Shown here piece after piece: positions 34,007 through 41,350 of a stretch of DNA of 64,000 bases (its first letter is position 1; every line of letters starts with the position of its first letter). Source of the stretch: an uncultured Eubacterium sp. (lineage in GTDB: Bacteria; Bacillota; Clostridia; Lachnospirales; Lachnospiraceae); NCBI GenBank assembly GCA_910586225.1, contig CAJUIL010000004.1:1-64000 (forward strand), read 5' to 3'. The notes beneath the pieces were generated by a model. That model saw nothing but the letters and a program-made list of their open reading frames with translations. It was not told the origin of the DNA and made no database searches. The translations under genes and the position numbers were made by a program.

Positions 34007-34447
34007 ATGCCGGTAGAAACAGAGCGGATGTTTGAGAATAAAGGCAAGATGCTCAAGCGTTTGAAAAAACAGACTTATGAAACCTATTTTGCACAGTTTC
34101 AGACGGCGTATGCTAAGCAGCTGGAGGAAATTACGGCATATGCCGCGAATGCCTTGGATAAGCAGGCGGCGGCTGCGGAGATCGGGACGTGGTTTACAGA
34201 CGGGGCGCTAAGGGGGTTTGCGTCCGGCAAAAAAAAGATACCGTCTTATGTACAGGCGGATCTGAACCTGTTTTTGATCTATTATGTCTTTCCAGCGTTG
34301 TTAAAGACAGGGCATCCGGATGCGGAGCAGATCGTACAGGGAATTTGCGCAGCATGGGCAAAAAGCTTTCCGGGCAATAAAATAGGCTATACGGATTATG
34401 ACACGCTTTACCAGTCGTTTCATGATAAGATTTTGGGGATCTTTTAA
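34007..34447 (+). CDS. Hypothetical protein between sugar importer and kinase
   Basis: 146 residues, RBS AAGGAGAGG. It is predicted mostly alpha-helical and charged, with an N-terminal basic amphipathic segment (KGKMLKRLKKQTYETYFAQF) and a later WFTDGALRGF and FLIYYVFPALL. There is no signal peptide or clear membrane helix. I do not recognise the family. It lies just after a terminator and 42 bp before the sugar kinase, so it is probably the first gene of the kinase-fucI-fucU unit, although no clear promoter is visible in between. Confidence 0.7.
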   Translation: MPVETERMFENKGKMLKRLKKQTYETYFAQFQTAYAKQLEEITAYAANALDKQAAAAEIGTWFTDGALRGFASGKKKIPSYVQADLNLFLIYYVFPALLKTGHPDAEQIVQGICAAWAKSFPGNKIGYTDYDTLYQSFHDKILGIF

Positions 34448-34489
34448 CGATGCGCCCGGCTGGGAGGCTTAAGGAGAGGGAGGAGTATC

Positions 34490-35968
34490 ATGGAGAAAAA
34501 GGGACAGGTTCTTGCCTTTGATTTTGGCGGAGGAAGCGGCAGGGCCATTTTGGGAAGCCTAAAGGATGGAAATATCCGTATGGAGGAGGTATACCGTTTT
34601 TCCAACGACCCAGTGACGATTAACGGGACAATGTATTGGGACACGCTGCGGCAGTTTTTTGAGATCAAGCAGGGGATGCTGTATGCAAAGCAAAAGGGCG
34701 GATTTGACAGTGTTGGCATTGATACATGGGGTGTAGATTTTGGCTTGATCGATGCGCATGGGTCGTTATTGGAGAGCGCGGTGCATTACCGGGATGACCG
34801 GACGGTTGGGATGCAGGAGGAAGTATTTCAGGAGCTTTCGAAAAAAGAGATCTATGAGATTACAGGGAACCAGTTTGAAAATTTTAATACGATCTTCCAG
34901 CTGTATTCTTTGGTAAAGCATCGGCCGTGGCTGTTAGAGCGGGCGGATACGCTGCTTTTGACGCCGGATCTATTTCATTATTTTCTGACTGGTGAAAAGC
35001 GGGCGGAGTATACGATGGCATCTACGACACAGCTGTTGGACGCTGAGCATAAAATATGGTCGGATCGGATCTTGGAGGCGCTTGCTATCCCTAAGAGAAT
35101 CTTTCCAGATATTGTGCCAAGCGGTACGGTGATCGGTACGCTGACAGAAGAGATCCAAAAAGAGCTGGGCCTTGCGCCTGCTGAGGTGATCGCAGTGGCG
35201 GGGCATGATACGCAAAGCGCGGTTGTGGCAGTACCGACACAGGAGAAGGATTTTATTTTTATCAGCTGCGGGACATGGAGCTTGTTTGGAACGGAGCTGG
35301 ATGCTCCGATCATTGGAGAGCAGTCGTTAAAATGCAATGTAAGCAACGAAGGCGGACATGGAAATACGACGACGTTATTGAAAAATATTATCGGCCTGTG
35401 GCTGGTGCAGGAGAGCCGCAGACAGTGGATGCGGGAAGGCAGAGAGTATTCCTACGGAGAGCTGGAGCAGCTGGCGCTGCAGGCGAAGCCGTTTGTAAGC
35501 TTTATTGACCCGGATGCGCCGGAATTTGTCACAGCAGGGGATATTCCAAAGCGTATTCGCGAGTTCTGCGAAAGAACCGGACAGAAAGTACCAGAGAGCG
35601 TAGGAGAGGTGATGCGCTGCATCAACCAGAGCCTTGCGCTGAAATACCGTTATGCGTTAGAGCAGATCGAGTCTTGTACCGGAAAGCATTATGAGGTCAT
35701 TCATATGATCGGCGGCGGCATCCAAAGCAAGCTGCTGTGCCAGATGACAGCCGGAGCAAACGGACGCAGGGTGATCGCGGGCCCGGTAGAGGCGACGGCG
35801 CTTGGCAATATCGTCATGCAGATGATCGCGCTTGGCATGATCCAGGATGTGGCGCAGGCTAGAAGCATGATTGCAAGATCAGAAACAACATATGATTATC
35901 TCCCGCAGGATGTGAATGCGTGGGATGCGGCATATGAAAAATTTCAGACATATATCACAGAGAATTGA
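34490..35968 (+). CDS. FGGY-family sugar kinase, rhamnulokinase-like (probable fuculokinase)
   Basis: 492 residues, RBS GGAGAGGGAGG. It phosphorylates L-rhamnulose or L-fuculose at C1. FDFGGGSGRAILG (residues 10-22), GIDTWGVDFGLID near 78 and YRDDRT near 98 fit RhaB rather than E. coli FucK. Nucleotide-binding ISCGTWSLFG and HMIGGGIQSKLLCQ are present. With fucI and fucU directly downstream and no rhaA nearby, it most likely serves fuculose; dual use with rhamnulose is plausible. Confidence 0.88.
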   Translation: MEKKGQVLAFDFGGGSGRAILGSLKDGNIRMEEVYRFSNDPVTINGTMYWDTLRQFFEIKQGMLYAKQKGGFDSVGIDTWGVDFGLIDAHGSLLESAVHYRDDRTVGMQEEVFQELSKKEIYEITGNQFENFNTIFQLYSLVKHRPWLLERADTLLLTPDLFHYFLTGEKRAEYTMASTTQLLDAEHKIWSDRILEALAIPKRIFPDIVPSGTVIGTLTEEIQKELGLAPAEVIAVAGHDTQSAVVAVPTQEKDFIFISCGTWSLFGTELDAPIIGEQSLKCNVSNEGGHGNTTTLLKNIIGLWLVQESRRQWMREGREYSYGELEQLALQAKPFVSFIDPDAPEFVTAGDIPKRIREFCERTGQKVPESVGEVMRCINQSLALKYRYALEQIESCTGKHYEVIHMIGGGIQSKLLCQMTAGANGRRVIAGPVEATALGNIVMQMIALGMIQDVAQARSMIARSETTYDYLPQDVNAWDAAYEKFQTYITEN

Positions 35969-35992
35969 TAGGAAATAAGGAGGAATGCTGCT

Positions 35993-37795
35993 ATGGCAAA
36001 ATCAAGATTAATCGGCGATTATCCAGTGATCGGAATCAGACCTACGATTGATGGAAGAAGAGGAGCGTTAAAGGTACGTGAATCCCTGGAAGACCAGACA
36101 ATGAATATGGCAAAGGCTGCTGCAAAATTGCTGGAGGAAAATCTCAAATATACAAACGGCGAGCCGGTCAAGGTTGTGATCGCCGATACGACGATCGGAC
36201 GTGTTGCAGAAGCGGCTGCCTGCGCGGACAAATTTAAAAAAGCAGGCGTGGACATTACGCTGACGGTAACGCCTTGCTGGTGTTATGGTGCGGAAACAAT
36301 GGATATGGATCCAATGACGATCAAGGCAGTATGGGGATTCAACGGAACGGAGCGTCCGGGAGCTGTTTATCTGGCATCCGTACTTGCGACCCATGCGCAG
36401 AAGGGGCTTCCGGCCTTTGGTATTTATGGTCATGACGTGTGTGAGGCGACTGACACGTCAATCCCGGAAGATGTAAAGGAAAAGCTTTTAAGATTTGCAC
36501 GCGCGGCAGTTGCGGCGGCTTCGATGCGCGGAAAATCTTATCTTCAGATTGGCTCGATTTGTATGGGGATCGGCGGTTCGATCATCGACCCGGCATTTAT
36601 CGAGGAATATTTGGGAATGCGTGTGGAATCTGTTGACGAGGTGGAAATTATCCGCCGTATGACCGAAGGGATTTACGACAAGGCTGAATATGAAAAGGCG
36701 CTTGCATGGACAAAGGAAAAATGTATCGAGGGCTTTGATAAAAATCCGGAAAACCTGCAAAAGACAAGAGAACAAAAGGATTCTGACTGGGAATTTGTTG
36801 TAAAGATGATGTGCATTATCAAAGACCTGATGAACGGAAACGACAACCTTCCGGACGGATGCGAGGAAGAAAAGGTTGGACACAATGCGATTGCGGCCGG
36901 TTTCCAGGGACAGAGACAGTGGACAGATTTTTATCCAAACTGCGACTATCCGGAAGCGCTGTTAAATACATCCTTTGACTGGAACGGGGCAAGAGAGCCG
37001 TACGTACTGGCGACAGAAAACGACGTATTAAACGGACTTGGGATGCTGTTTAATAAGCTTTTGACCAATACAGCCCAGATTTTCGCAGATGTACGCACTT
37101 ACTGGAGCCCGCAGGCGGTTAAAAAAGCTGCCGGCTATGAGCTGGAAGGAAAGGCAAAAGAAGCAGGCGGATTTATCCATCTGATCAATTCAGGCGCGGC
37201 TTGTCTGGATGCAAACGGACAGGCAAAGGACGAAGCCGGAAATGCTGTGATCAAGCCATGGTATGAGGTGACAAAGGACGATCAGGAAGCGATCCTCAAG
37301 GCTACGACATGGAACTATGCCGATATCGGCTACTTCCGCGGCGGCGGCTATTCCTCCCGGTTTGTTACGGAAGCGGAAATGCCGGTTACGATGATCCGTT
37401 TAAATCTGGTGAAGGGCTTAGGACCGATGCTGCAGATTGCAGAAGGCTGGACCGTGCATCTTCCAGATGAGGTAAACGATATTTTATGGAAGCGTACGGA
37501 TTATACATGGCCTTGTACTTGGTTTGCTCCAAGAACAACAGGAACAGGCGCGTTTGCAACAGCCTATGACGTAATGAATAACTGGGGCGCGAATCACGGC
37601 GCGATCAGCTACGGCCATATCGGCGCGGATCTGATCACTCTGTGCTCGATACTGCGTATTCCGGTTGCCATGCACAACGTACCAGAAGAAAAGATTTTCC
37701 GTCCGGCATCCTGGAACGCGTTTGGTATGGATAAAGAGGGCGCTGACTTTAGAGCGTGCCAGGCATACGGCCCGTTGTATAAAACAATCAGATAA
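35993..37795 (+). CDS. fucI: L-fucose isomerase
   Basis: 600 residues, RBS AAGGAGG. It interconverts L-fucose and L-fuculose using Mn2+. The family start IGIRPTIDGRRGALKVRESL is clear. The large internal region has IGSICMGIGGSIIDPAFIEEYLGMRVESVDEVE (quoted in part: SICMGIGGSIIDPAF), FQGQRQWTDFYPNCDYPEAL and the C-terminal GANHGAISYGHIGADLITL with active-site His. Length equals the E. coli enzyme within a few residues. It lies 24 bp after the kinase. Confidence 0.95.
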   Translation: MAKSRLIGDYPVIGIRPTIDGRRGALKVRESLEDQTMNMAKAAAKLLEENLKYTNGEPVKVVIADTTIGRVAEAAACADKFKKAGVDITLTVTPCWCYGAETMDMDPMTIKAVWGFNGTERPGAVYLASVLATHAQKGLPAFGIYGHDVCEATDTSIPEDVKEKLLRFARAAVAAASMRGKSYLQIGSICMGIGGSIIDPAFIEEYLGMRVESVDEVEIIRRMTEGIYDKAEYEKALAWTKEKCIEGFDKNPENLQKTREQKDSDWEFVVKMMCIIKDLMNGNDNLPDGCEEEKVGHNAIAAGFQGQRQWTDFYPNCDYPEALLNTSFDWNGAREPYVLATENDVLNGLGMLFNKLLTNTAQIFADVRTYWSPQAVKKAAGYELEGKAKEAGGFIHLINSGAACLDANGQAKDEAGNAVIKPWYEVTKDDQEAILKATTWNYADIGYFRGGGYSSRFVTEAEMPVTMIRLNLVKGLGPMLQIAEGWTVHLPDEVNDILWKRTDYTWPCTWFAPRTTGTGAFATAYDVMNNWGANHGAISYGHIGADLITLCSILRIPVAMHNVPEEKIFRPASWNAFGMDKEGADFRACQAYGPLYKTIR

Positions 37796-37833
37796 ACGTC
37801 TGCTGTTTCGTTAGAAGTTAGAAGGAGGCAATC

Positions 37834-38271
37834 ATGTTAAAAGGAATACCAAAAATCTTGTCCCCGCAGCTTTTAAAGGTGCTGTGCGAGATGGGACACA
37901 GTGACCGCATCGTGATCGCAGACGGGAACTTTCCAGCCGAATCTATGGGAAAAGACGCGATCGTGATCCGCTGCGATGGTCATGGTGTACCAGAGCTTTT
38001 GGATGCTATCCTGCAGGTGTTTCCACTGGATACGTATGTAGAGCATCCAGCAGCGCTCATGGAGGTCATGCCAGGCGACCCGGTGGAAACGCCGATCTGG
38101 GATGAGTATAAGCAGATCATTGCAAAGCATGATGAACGCGGGGCACAGTGTGTTGGAAATATTGAGCGGTTTGCGTTTTATGAAGAAGCAAAGACAGCTT
38201 ATGCGATTGTCGCGACTGGAGAATCGGCGGTGTATGCGAATATTATGCTGCAAAAAGGGGTTGTGAAATAG
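37834..38271 (+). CDS. fucU: L-fucose mutarotase
   Basis: 145 residues, RBS GAAGGAGG. It interconverts alpha- and beta-L-fucose, supplying the anomer used by FucI. The RbsD/FucU signatures are LLKVLCEMGHSDRIVIADGN (His and Asp catalytic region, residues 15-34), MPGDPVETPIW near 88 and ERFAFYEEAKTAYAIVATGE near 120. It ends the fucose unit and is followed by a terminator. Confidence 0.93.
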   Translation: MLKGIPKILSPQLLKVLCEMGHSDRIVIADGNFPAESMGKDAIVIRCDGHGVPELLDAILQVFPLDTYVEHPAALMEVMPGDPVETPIWDEYKQIIAKHDERGAQCVGNIERFAFYEEAKTAYAIVATGESAVYANIMLQKGVVK

Positions 38272-38301
38272 GCAGCTGGGGTGATAGAAGATGGATTTTT
38301 G

Positions 38302-38337
38302 AGGGGCACTTTCTGAATGAGGGAGGTGTCCCTTTTT
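38302..38337 (+). terminator. Intrinsic terminator after fucU
   Basis: AGGGGCAC (38302-38309) pairs with GTGTCCCT (38326-38333) and is followed by TTTT. Confidence 0.75.
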
Positions 38338-38363
38338 AGGTGGGAAGGTATCTGTATATATTT

Positions 38364-38392
38364 TTGTATATTCATAAATTTTATGTTATAAT
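38364..38392 (+). promoter_or_regulatory. Promoter of the mntA-hepT pair
   Basis: TTGTAT (38364-38369), 17-bp spacer, TATAAT (38387-38392), about 100 bp upstream of mntA. Confidence 0.65.
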
Positions 38393-38491
38393 GAAACGAG
38401 GAAAGAGGTGGCGATTTATCTGATAAATTGCAAGAAATACGAAAAGCTATCATTTTTATTACCGTTTGATATGGAAAAAGGAGGGTGGAAT

Positions 38492-38773
38492 ATGATGATC
38501 GGTGAAATTTCTAATGCAGTAATAAAAATCATTACGAAATATTCGATTAAAAAAGTAACACTGTTTGGTTCAAGAGCAGATGGAACAAATAATGACAGCA
38601 GTGATGTGGATTTGATTATAGAATTTGAAAAACCTGTTTCATTAATTACCTTGTCCATGGTGCAGATTGAATTAGAAGGAATGTTGGGAGTAAAAGTGGA
38701 TGTGATTCATGGGCCAGTTATGCCGGGTGACTTAATAGAAATTCGCAAGGAAGTGGTATTATATGCAGCATAG
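38492..38773 (+). CDS. mntA: MntA-type nucleotidyltransferase antitoxin
   Basis: 93 residues from ATG 38492 (AAAGGAGGG). The minimal nucleotidyltransferase motif GSX10DXD is intact: GSRADGTNNDSSDVD. In characterised MntA-HepT pairs this enzyme AMPylates the toxin at the Tyr of RX4HXY and so neutralises it. The gene overlaps hepT by 11 bp, as usual for these modules. It is more AT-rich than surrounding metabolic genes, consistent with horizontal acquisition. Confidence 0.9.
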   Translation: MMIGEISNAVIKIITKYSIKKVTLFGSRADGTNNDSSDVDLIIEFEKPVSLITLSMVQIELEGMLGVKVDVIHGPVMPGDLIEIRKEVVLYAA

Positions 38774-39116
38774 GGATAAAATTACTATATTGAAGATTAT
38801 TGATGAAATAGATATAGGAATTGAGCTTTTGGGGACATTTTCATTGGAACAGTTTTTGGAGAATGAGATGTTGAAGCGGGCATTAGGGATGACATGCATT
38901 AATATTGGAGAATTAGTAAAAGCTATTACAGATGATTTAAGACACAAATATCGTACGTTTCCTTGGAGAGCAGTTGCTGGGATGAGGGATATTACAGCAC
39001 ATAGATACCAGACATTGCGTATGGAAGATGTATATTTGACAGTTCATGATGAGTATCCATGTCTGAAAAAACAGCTGCAGATTATTTTGAAGGATGAACT
39101 TAGCGCTGAAAACTGA
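38763..39116 (+). CDS. hepT: HepT-type HEPN toxin (DUF86)
   Basis: 117 residues of helical HEPN fold. The RNase motif RX4HXY is present as RDITAHRY near residue 78, preceded by WRAVAGM, the usual HepT context. It would cleave RNA unless AMPylated by the adjacent MntA. It is coupled to mntA by overlap. All catalytic residues appear intact, so the module looks functional. Confidence 0.9.
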   Translation: MQHRDKITILKIIDEIDIGIELLGTFSLEQFLENEMLKRALGMTCINIGELVKAITDDLRHKYRTFPWRAVAGMRDITAHRYQTLRMEDVYLTVHDEYPCLKKQLQIILKDELSAEN

Positions 39117-39147
39117 AAATAAACATATCGAAAACCGGAGGTTTGTT

Positions 39148-39522
39148 ATGAAACGAGAATTAGGGATTGCAAGGTGTGGACTTGCGTGTTGTTTGTGTTC
39201 AGAGAACATAAGCTGTCAGGGGTGCAATTCAGGGCAATGTCCTGATAAAGACTGGTGCGAAAATAGGAAATGTTCCTTAGAAAAAGGTCACACGCATTGT
39301 TATACCTGTAGTGCGGATTGTAAAAAAGGCTTGCTGTCAAAAATAAAGCCGTATGGCTTCACACAGTTTGCCAAAAGATATGGGGAAGATACGCTATTAG
39401 ACTGTTTGGAACGTAATGAGAAAAATGGGATTGTATATCATCGTGATGGAATTATTGGTGATTATGATGCATTTGATGATGTAGAAAGGTTGATCGAATT
39501 TATTAAAACTGGGGGATGCTAA
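39148..39522 (+). CDS. Cysteine-rich DUF3795 protein
   Basis: 124 residues from ATG 39148 (CGGAGG). The N-terminal half contains about 13 cysteines in pairs (CGLACCLCSENISCQGC, CENRKC, CYTCSADCKKG), the metal-binding pattern of DUF3795. The C-terminal half is helical (GFTQFAKRYGEDTLLDCLER). It probably binds zinc or an Fe-S cluster; function is unknown. It is unrelated to the toxin pair upstream except by position and AT-rich composition. Confidence 0.8.
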   Translation: MKRELGIARCGLACCLCSENISCQGCNSGQCPDKDWCENRKCSLEKGHTHCYTCSADCKKGLLSKIKPYGFTQFAKRYGEDTLLDCLERNEKNGIVYHRDGIIGDYDAFDDVERLIEFIKTGGC

Positions 39523-39599
39523 CGAAAAAATACTTGTCATTCTACAAAAATCATCAGCACATACATTTCAAAAAAATGGAAACCACTCAAAAAACAGCC

Positions 39600-39673
39600 G
39601 GTGGAGAATTGCTGCGGGTCTTATTCTTACATTCTGGAAACCGGAAGAATAAGACCCGCAGCAATTCTCCACC
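39600..39673. repeat. Perfect 29-bp inverted repeat (long hairpin) between convergent genes
   Basis: The left arm (39600-39628, starting GGTGGAGAATTGCTGCGGGT) is exactly reverse-complemented at 39645-39673, with a 16-nt loop that can pair further (CTGG/CCGG). On the minus strand it is followed after 5 nt by a run of six T, so it could terminate pyrBI. The arm length is far beyond normal terminators, and a small mobile or REP-like origin is possible. Confidence 0.85.
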
Positions 39674-39712
39674 AGCGTCCGAAAGGCCATCCCCCACTTT
39701 TTTTACTAAATT

Positions 39713-40159
39713 TTACCCAAACGTAATCTTCCTCTTCCCCTTAAACTTCGCCTCACAATACTTACACCGATACACCTGCTTTTCCTGATCCGTCAACACA
39801 AAGATCTGCTCCAACTCCTGCTCAATCGAAGTAATGCACCGCGGATTTTTACACTGGATCACATTCTTGATCTCCCTCGGAAGAGACACCTCTCTCTTTT
39901 CCACAATCTTTTCATTTTTAATAATATTTACCGTAATATTACGATCAATAAATCCAAGAATATCCAAGTCGAGCGCATCGATCGGGCATTCCACCTTAAT
40001 AATATCCTTTTTCCCCATTTTATTACTGCGCGCATTTTTAATAATCGCGACGCAGCAGTCCAGCCGGTCCAGCTTTAGGTCATGATAAACCTGAAAGCTC
40101 ATGCCTGCCTGGATATGGTCTAATACAAAGCCTTCCTGTATTCCGCTGATATTAAGCAT
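39713..40159 (-). CDS. pyrI: Aspartate carbamoyltransferase regulatory chain
   Basis: 148 residues. It forms the regulatory dimers that bind nucleotide effectors on the ATCase holoenzyme. The allosteric domain has GFVLDHIQAGM and KDIIKVE, and the C-terminal zinc domain shows CKNPRC and CKYC, giving the four Cys ligands. RBS AGGAGGACAG. It follows pyrB by 18 bp. Confidence 0.93.
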   Translation of the reverse strand: MLNISGIQEGFVLDHIQAGMSFQVYHDLKLDRLDCCVAIIKNARSNKMGKKDIIKVECPIDALDLDILGFIDRNITVNIIKNEKIVEKREVSLPREIKNVIQCKNPRCITSIEQELEQIFVLTDQEKQVYRCKYCEAKFKGKRKITFG

Positions 40160-40177
40160 AATCTGTCCTCCTGTTCT

Positions 40178-41098
40178 TTAATCAATCCGGATGTCAAGCA
40201 GCGTCAGTATCAGTGCCATACGGACATACACACCATACTGCGCCTGCCGAAAATAAACGGCCCTTGGATCATCATCGACCTCCACAGATATTTCGTTGAC
40301 ACGCGGAAGCGGATGGAGCACAAGCATATCCTTTGGGGCAAGCTTCATCTTTGCCTTGTCTAAAATGTAGAAATCCTTCATGCGGATATAGTCTTCTTCG
40401 TTAAAAAAGCGTTCCTTCTGCACACGAGTCATGTATAAAAGGTCAAGGTCAGACATTGCGTCCTCCAGACGCTCGACTTCCTTATATGGGATGTGGTTCG
40501 CATCCAGCACGTCCTCGCGGATATAGCCAGGTACACGCAGCTCTTCCGGAGAGATTAATACAAATTCAACAGCAGGATAGCGTATCAGGGCATGGATCAG
40601 AGAATGGACAGTACGGCCGAATTTCAGATCTCCACAAAGACCTACCTTGATATGATCCAAACGGCCCTTGAGAGAATAGATCGTTAATAAATCAGTCAAT
40701 GTCTGCGTCGGGTGCTGGTGGCCGCCGTCGCCTGCATTGATTACCGGGATGGAGGAGCGGCTGCTGGCAACAAGGGCAGCGCCTTCCTTCGGATGGCGGA
40801 TGGCACAAATATCTGCGTAACAGGAAATGACACGTATCGTATCAGATACGCTTTCTCCCTTGGCTGCAGAGCTGTTGTCGCTGCTGGCAAAGCCAATGAC
40901 GCTGCCGCCCAGATTCAGCATGGCGGCTTCAAAGCTCAGCCTGGTACGTGTGCTCGGCTCATAAAAGCAGGTCGCAAGCTTTTTTCCTTCGCAGGCGTGC
41001 GCGTATTTTTGCGGATCTGCTTCGATCGCGTTTGCTAAGCGCAGCAGGTCGTCCAATTCTGTTACGGAAAAATCCAATGGATTAAGTAAGTGCTTCAT
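40178..41098 (-). CDS. pyrB: Aspartate carbamoyltransferase catalytic chain
   Basis: 306 residues. It condenses carbamoyl phosphate and aspartate in pyrimidine synthesis. The carbamoyl-phosphate loop STRTRLSFEAAM (residues ~51-62; many homologues have TSFE), the 80s-loop segment SVSDTIRVI, and NAGDGGHQHPTQTLTD near residue 120 are present, as is the aspartate-binding HPLPRVNEI. RBS AAGGAGGAC. It leads the pyrBI operon; no PyrR attenuator is evident in the 140-bp upstream region. Confidence 0.95.
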   Translation of the reverse strand: MKHLLNPLDFSVTELDDLLRLANAIEADPQKYAHACEGKKLATCFYEPSTRTRLSFEAAMLNLGGSVIGFASSDNSSAAKGESVSDTIRVISCYADICAIRHPKEGAALVASSRSSIPVINAGDGGHQHPTQTLTDLLTIYSLKGRLDHIKVGLCGDLKFGRTVHSLIHALIRYPAVEFVLISPEELRVPGYIREDVLDANHIPYKEVERLEDAMSDLDLLYMTRVQKERFFNEEDYIRMKDFYILDKAKMKLAPKDMLVLHPLPRVNEISVEVDDDPRAVYFRQAQYGVYVRMALILTLLDIRID

Positions 41099-41242
41099 AG
41101 GTTGTCCTCCTTGAATTTTGGAATTTCAATACATGGGCATTTTTACAATCATATAATAAAGAAGGGAAAAATTCAAGACTGAAAAAAATGAGTTTTCCGA
41201 TGAATCGTCAGATTATTGTAATAGCCCCTGGATCTGATATGC

Positions 41243-41271
41243 TTGAAAAATCTATACTTCTTTAGTATAAT
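41243..41271 (+). promoter_or_regulatory. Promoter of the second YesNM pair
   Basis: TTGAAA (41243-41248), 17-bp spacer, TATAAT (41266-41271), about 80 bp upstream of the regulator start. Confidence 0.75.
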
Positions 41272-41272
41272 G

Positions 41273-41289
41273 AAGTCAAGCTTTGACTT
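41273..41289 (+). promoter_or_regulatory. Palindromic candidate operator at the YesNM transcription start
   Basis: AAGTCAA (41273-41279), GCT, TTGACTT (41283-41289): a perfect 7-3-7 palindrome starting 2 bp after the -10 box, well placed for repression or autoregulation. Confidence 0.5.
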
Positions 41290-41350
41290 TGCCTATGCTG
41301 TTGACAGGATAAAAAACGGTCTGATATGGTCAGAAAGAGGAGTGTTTGCC

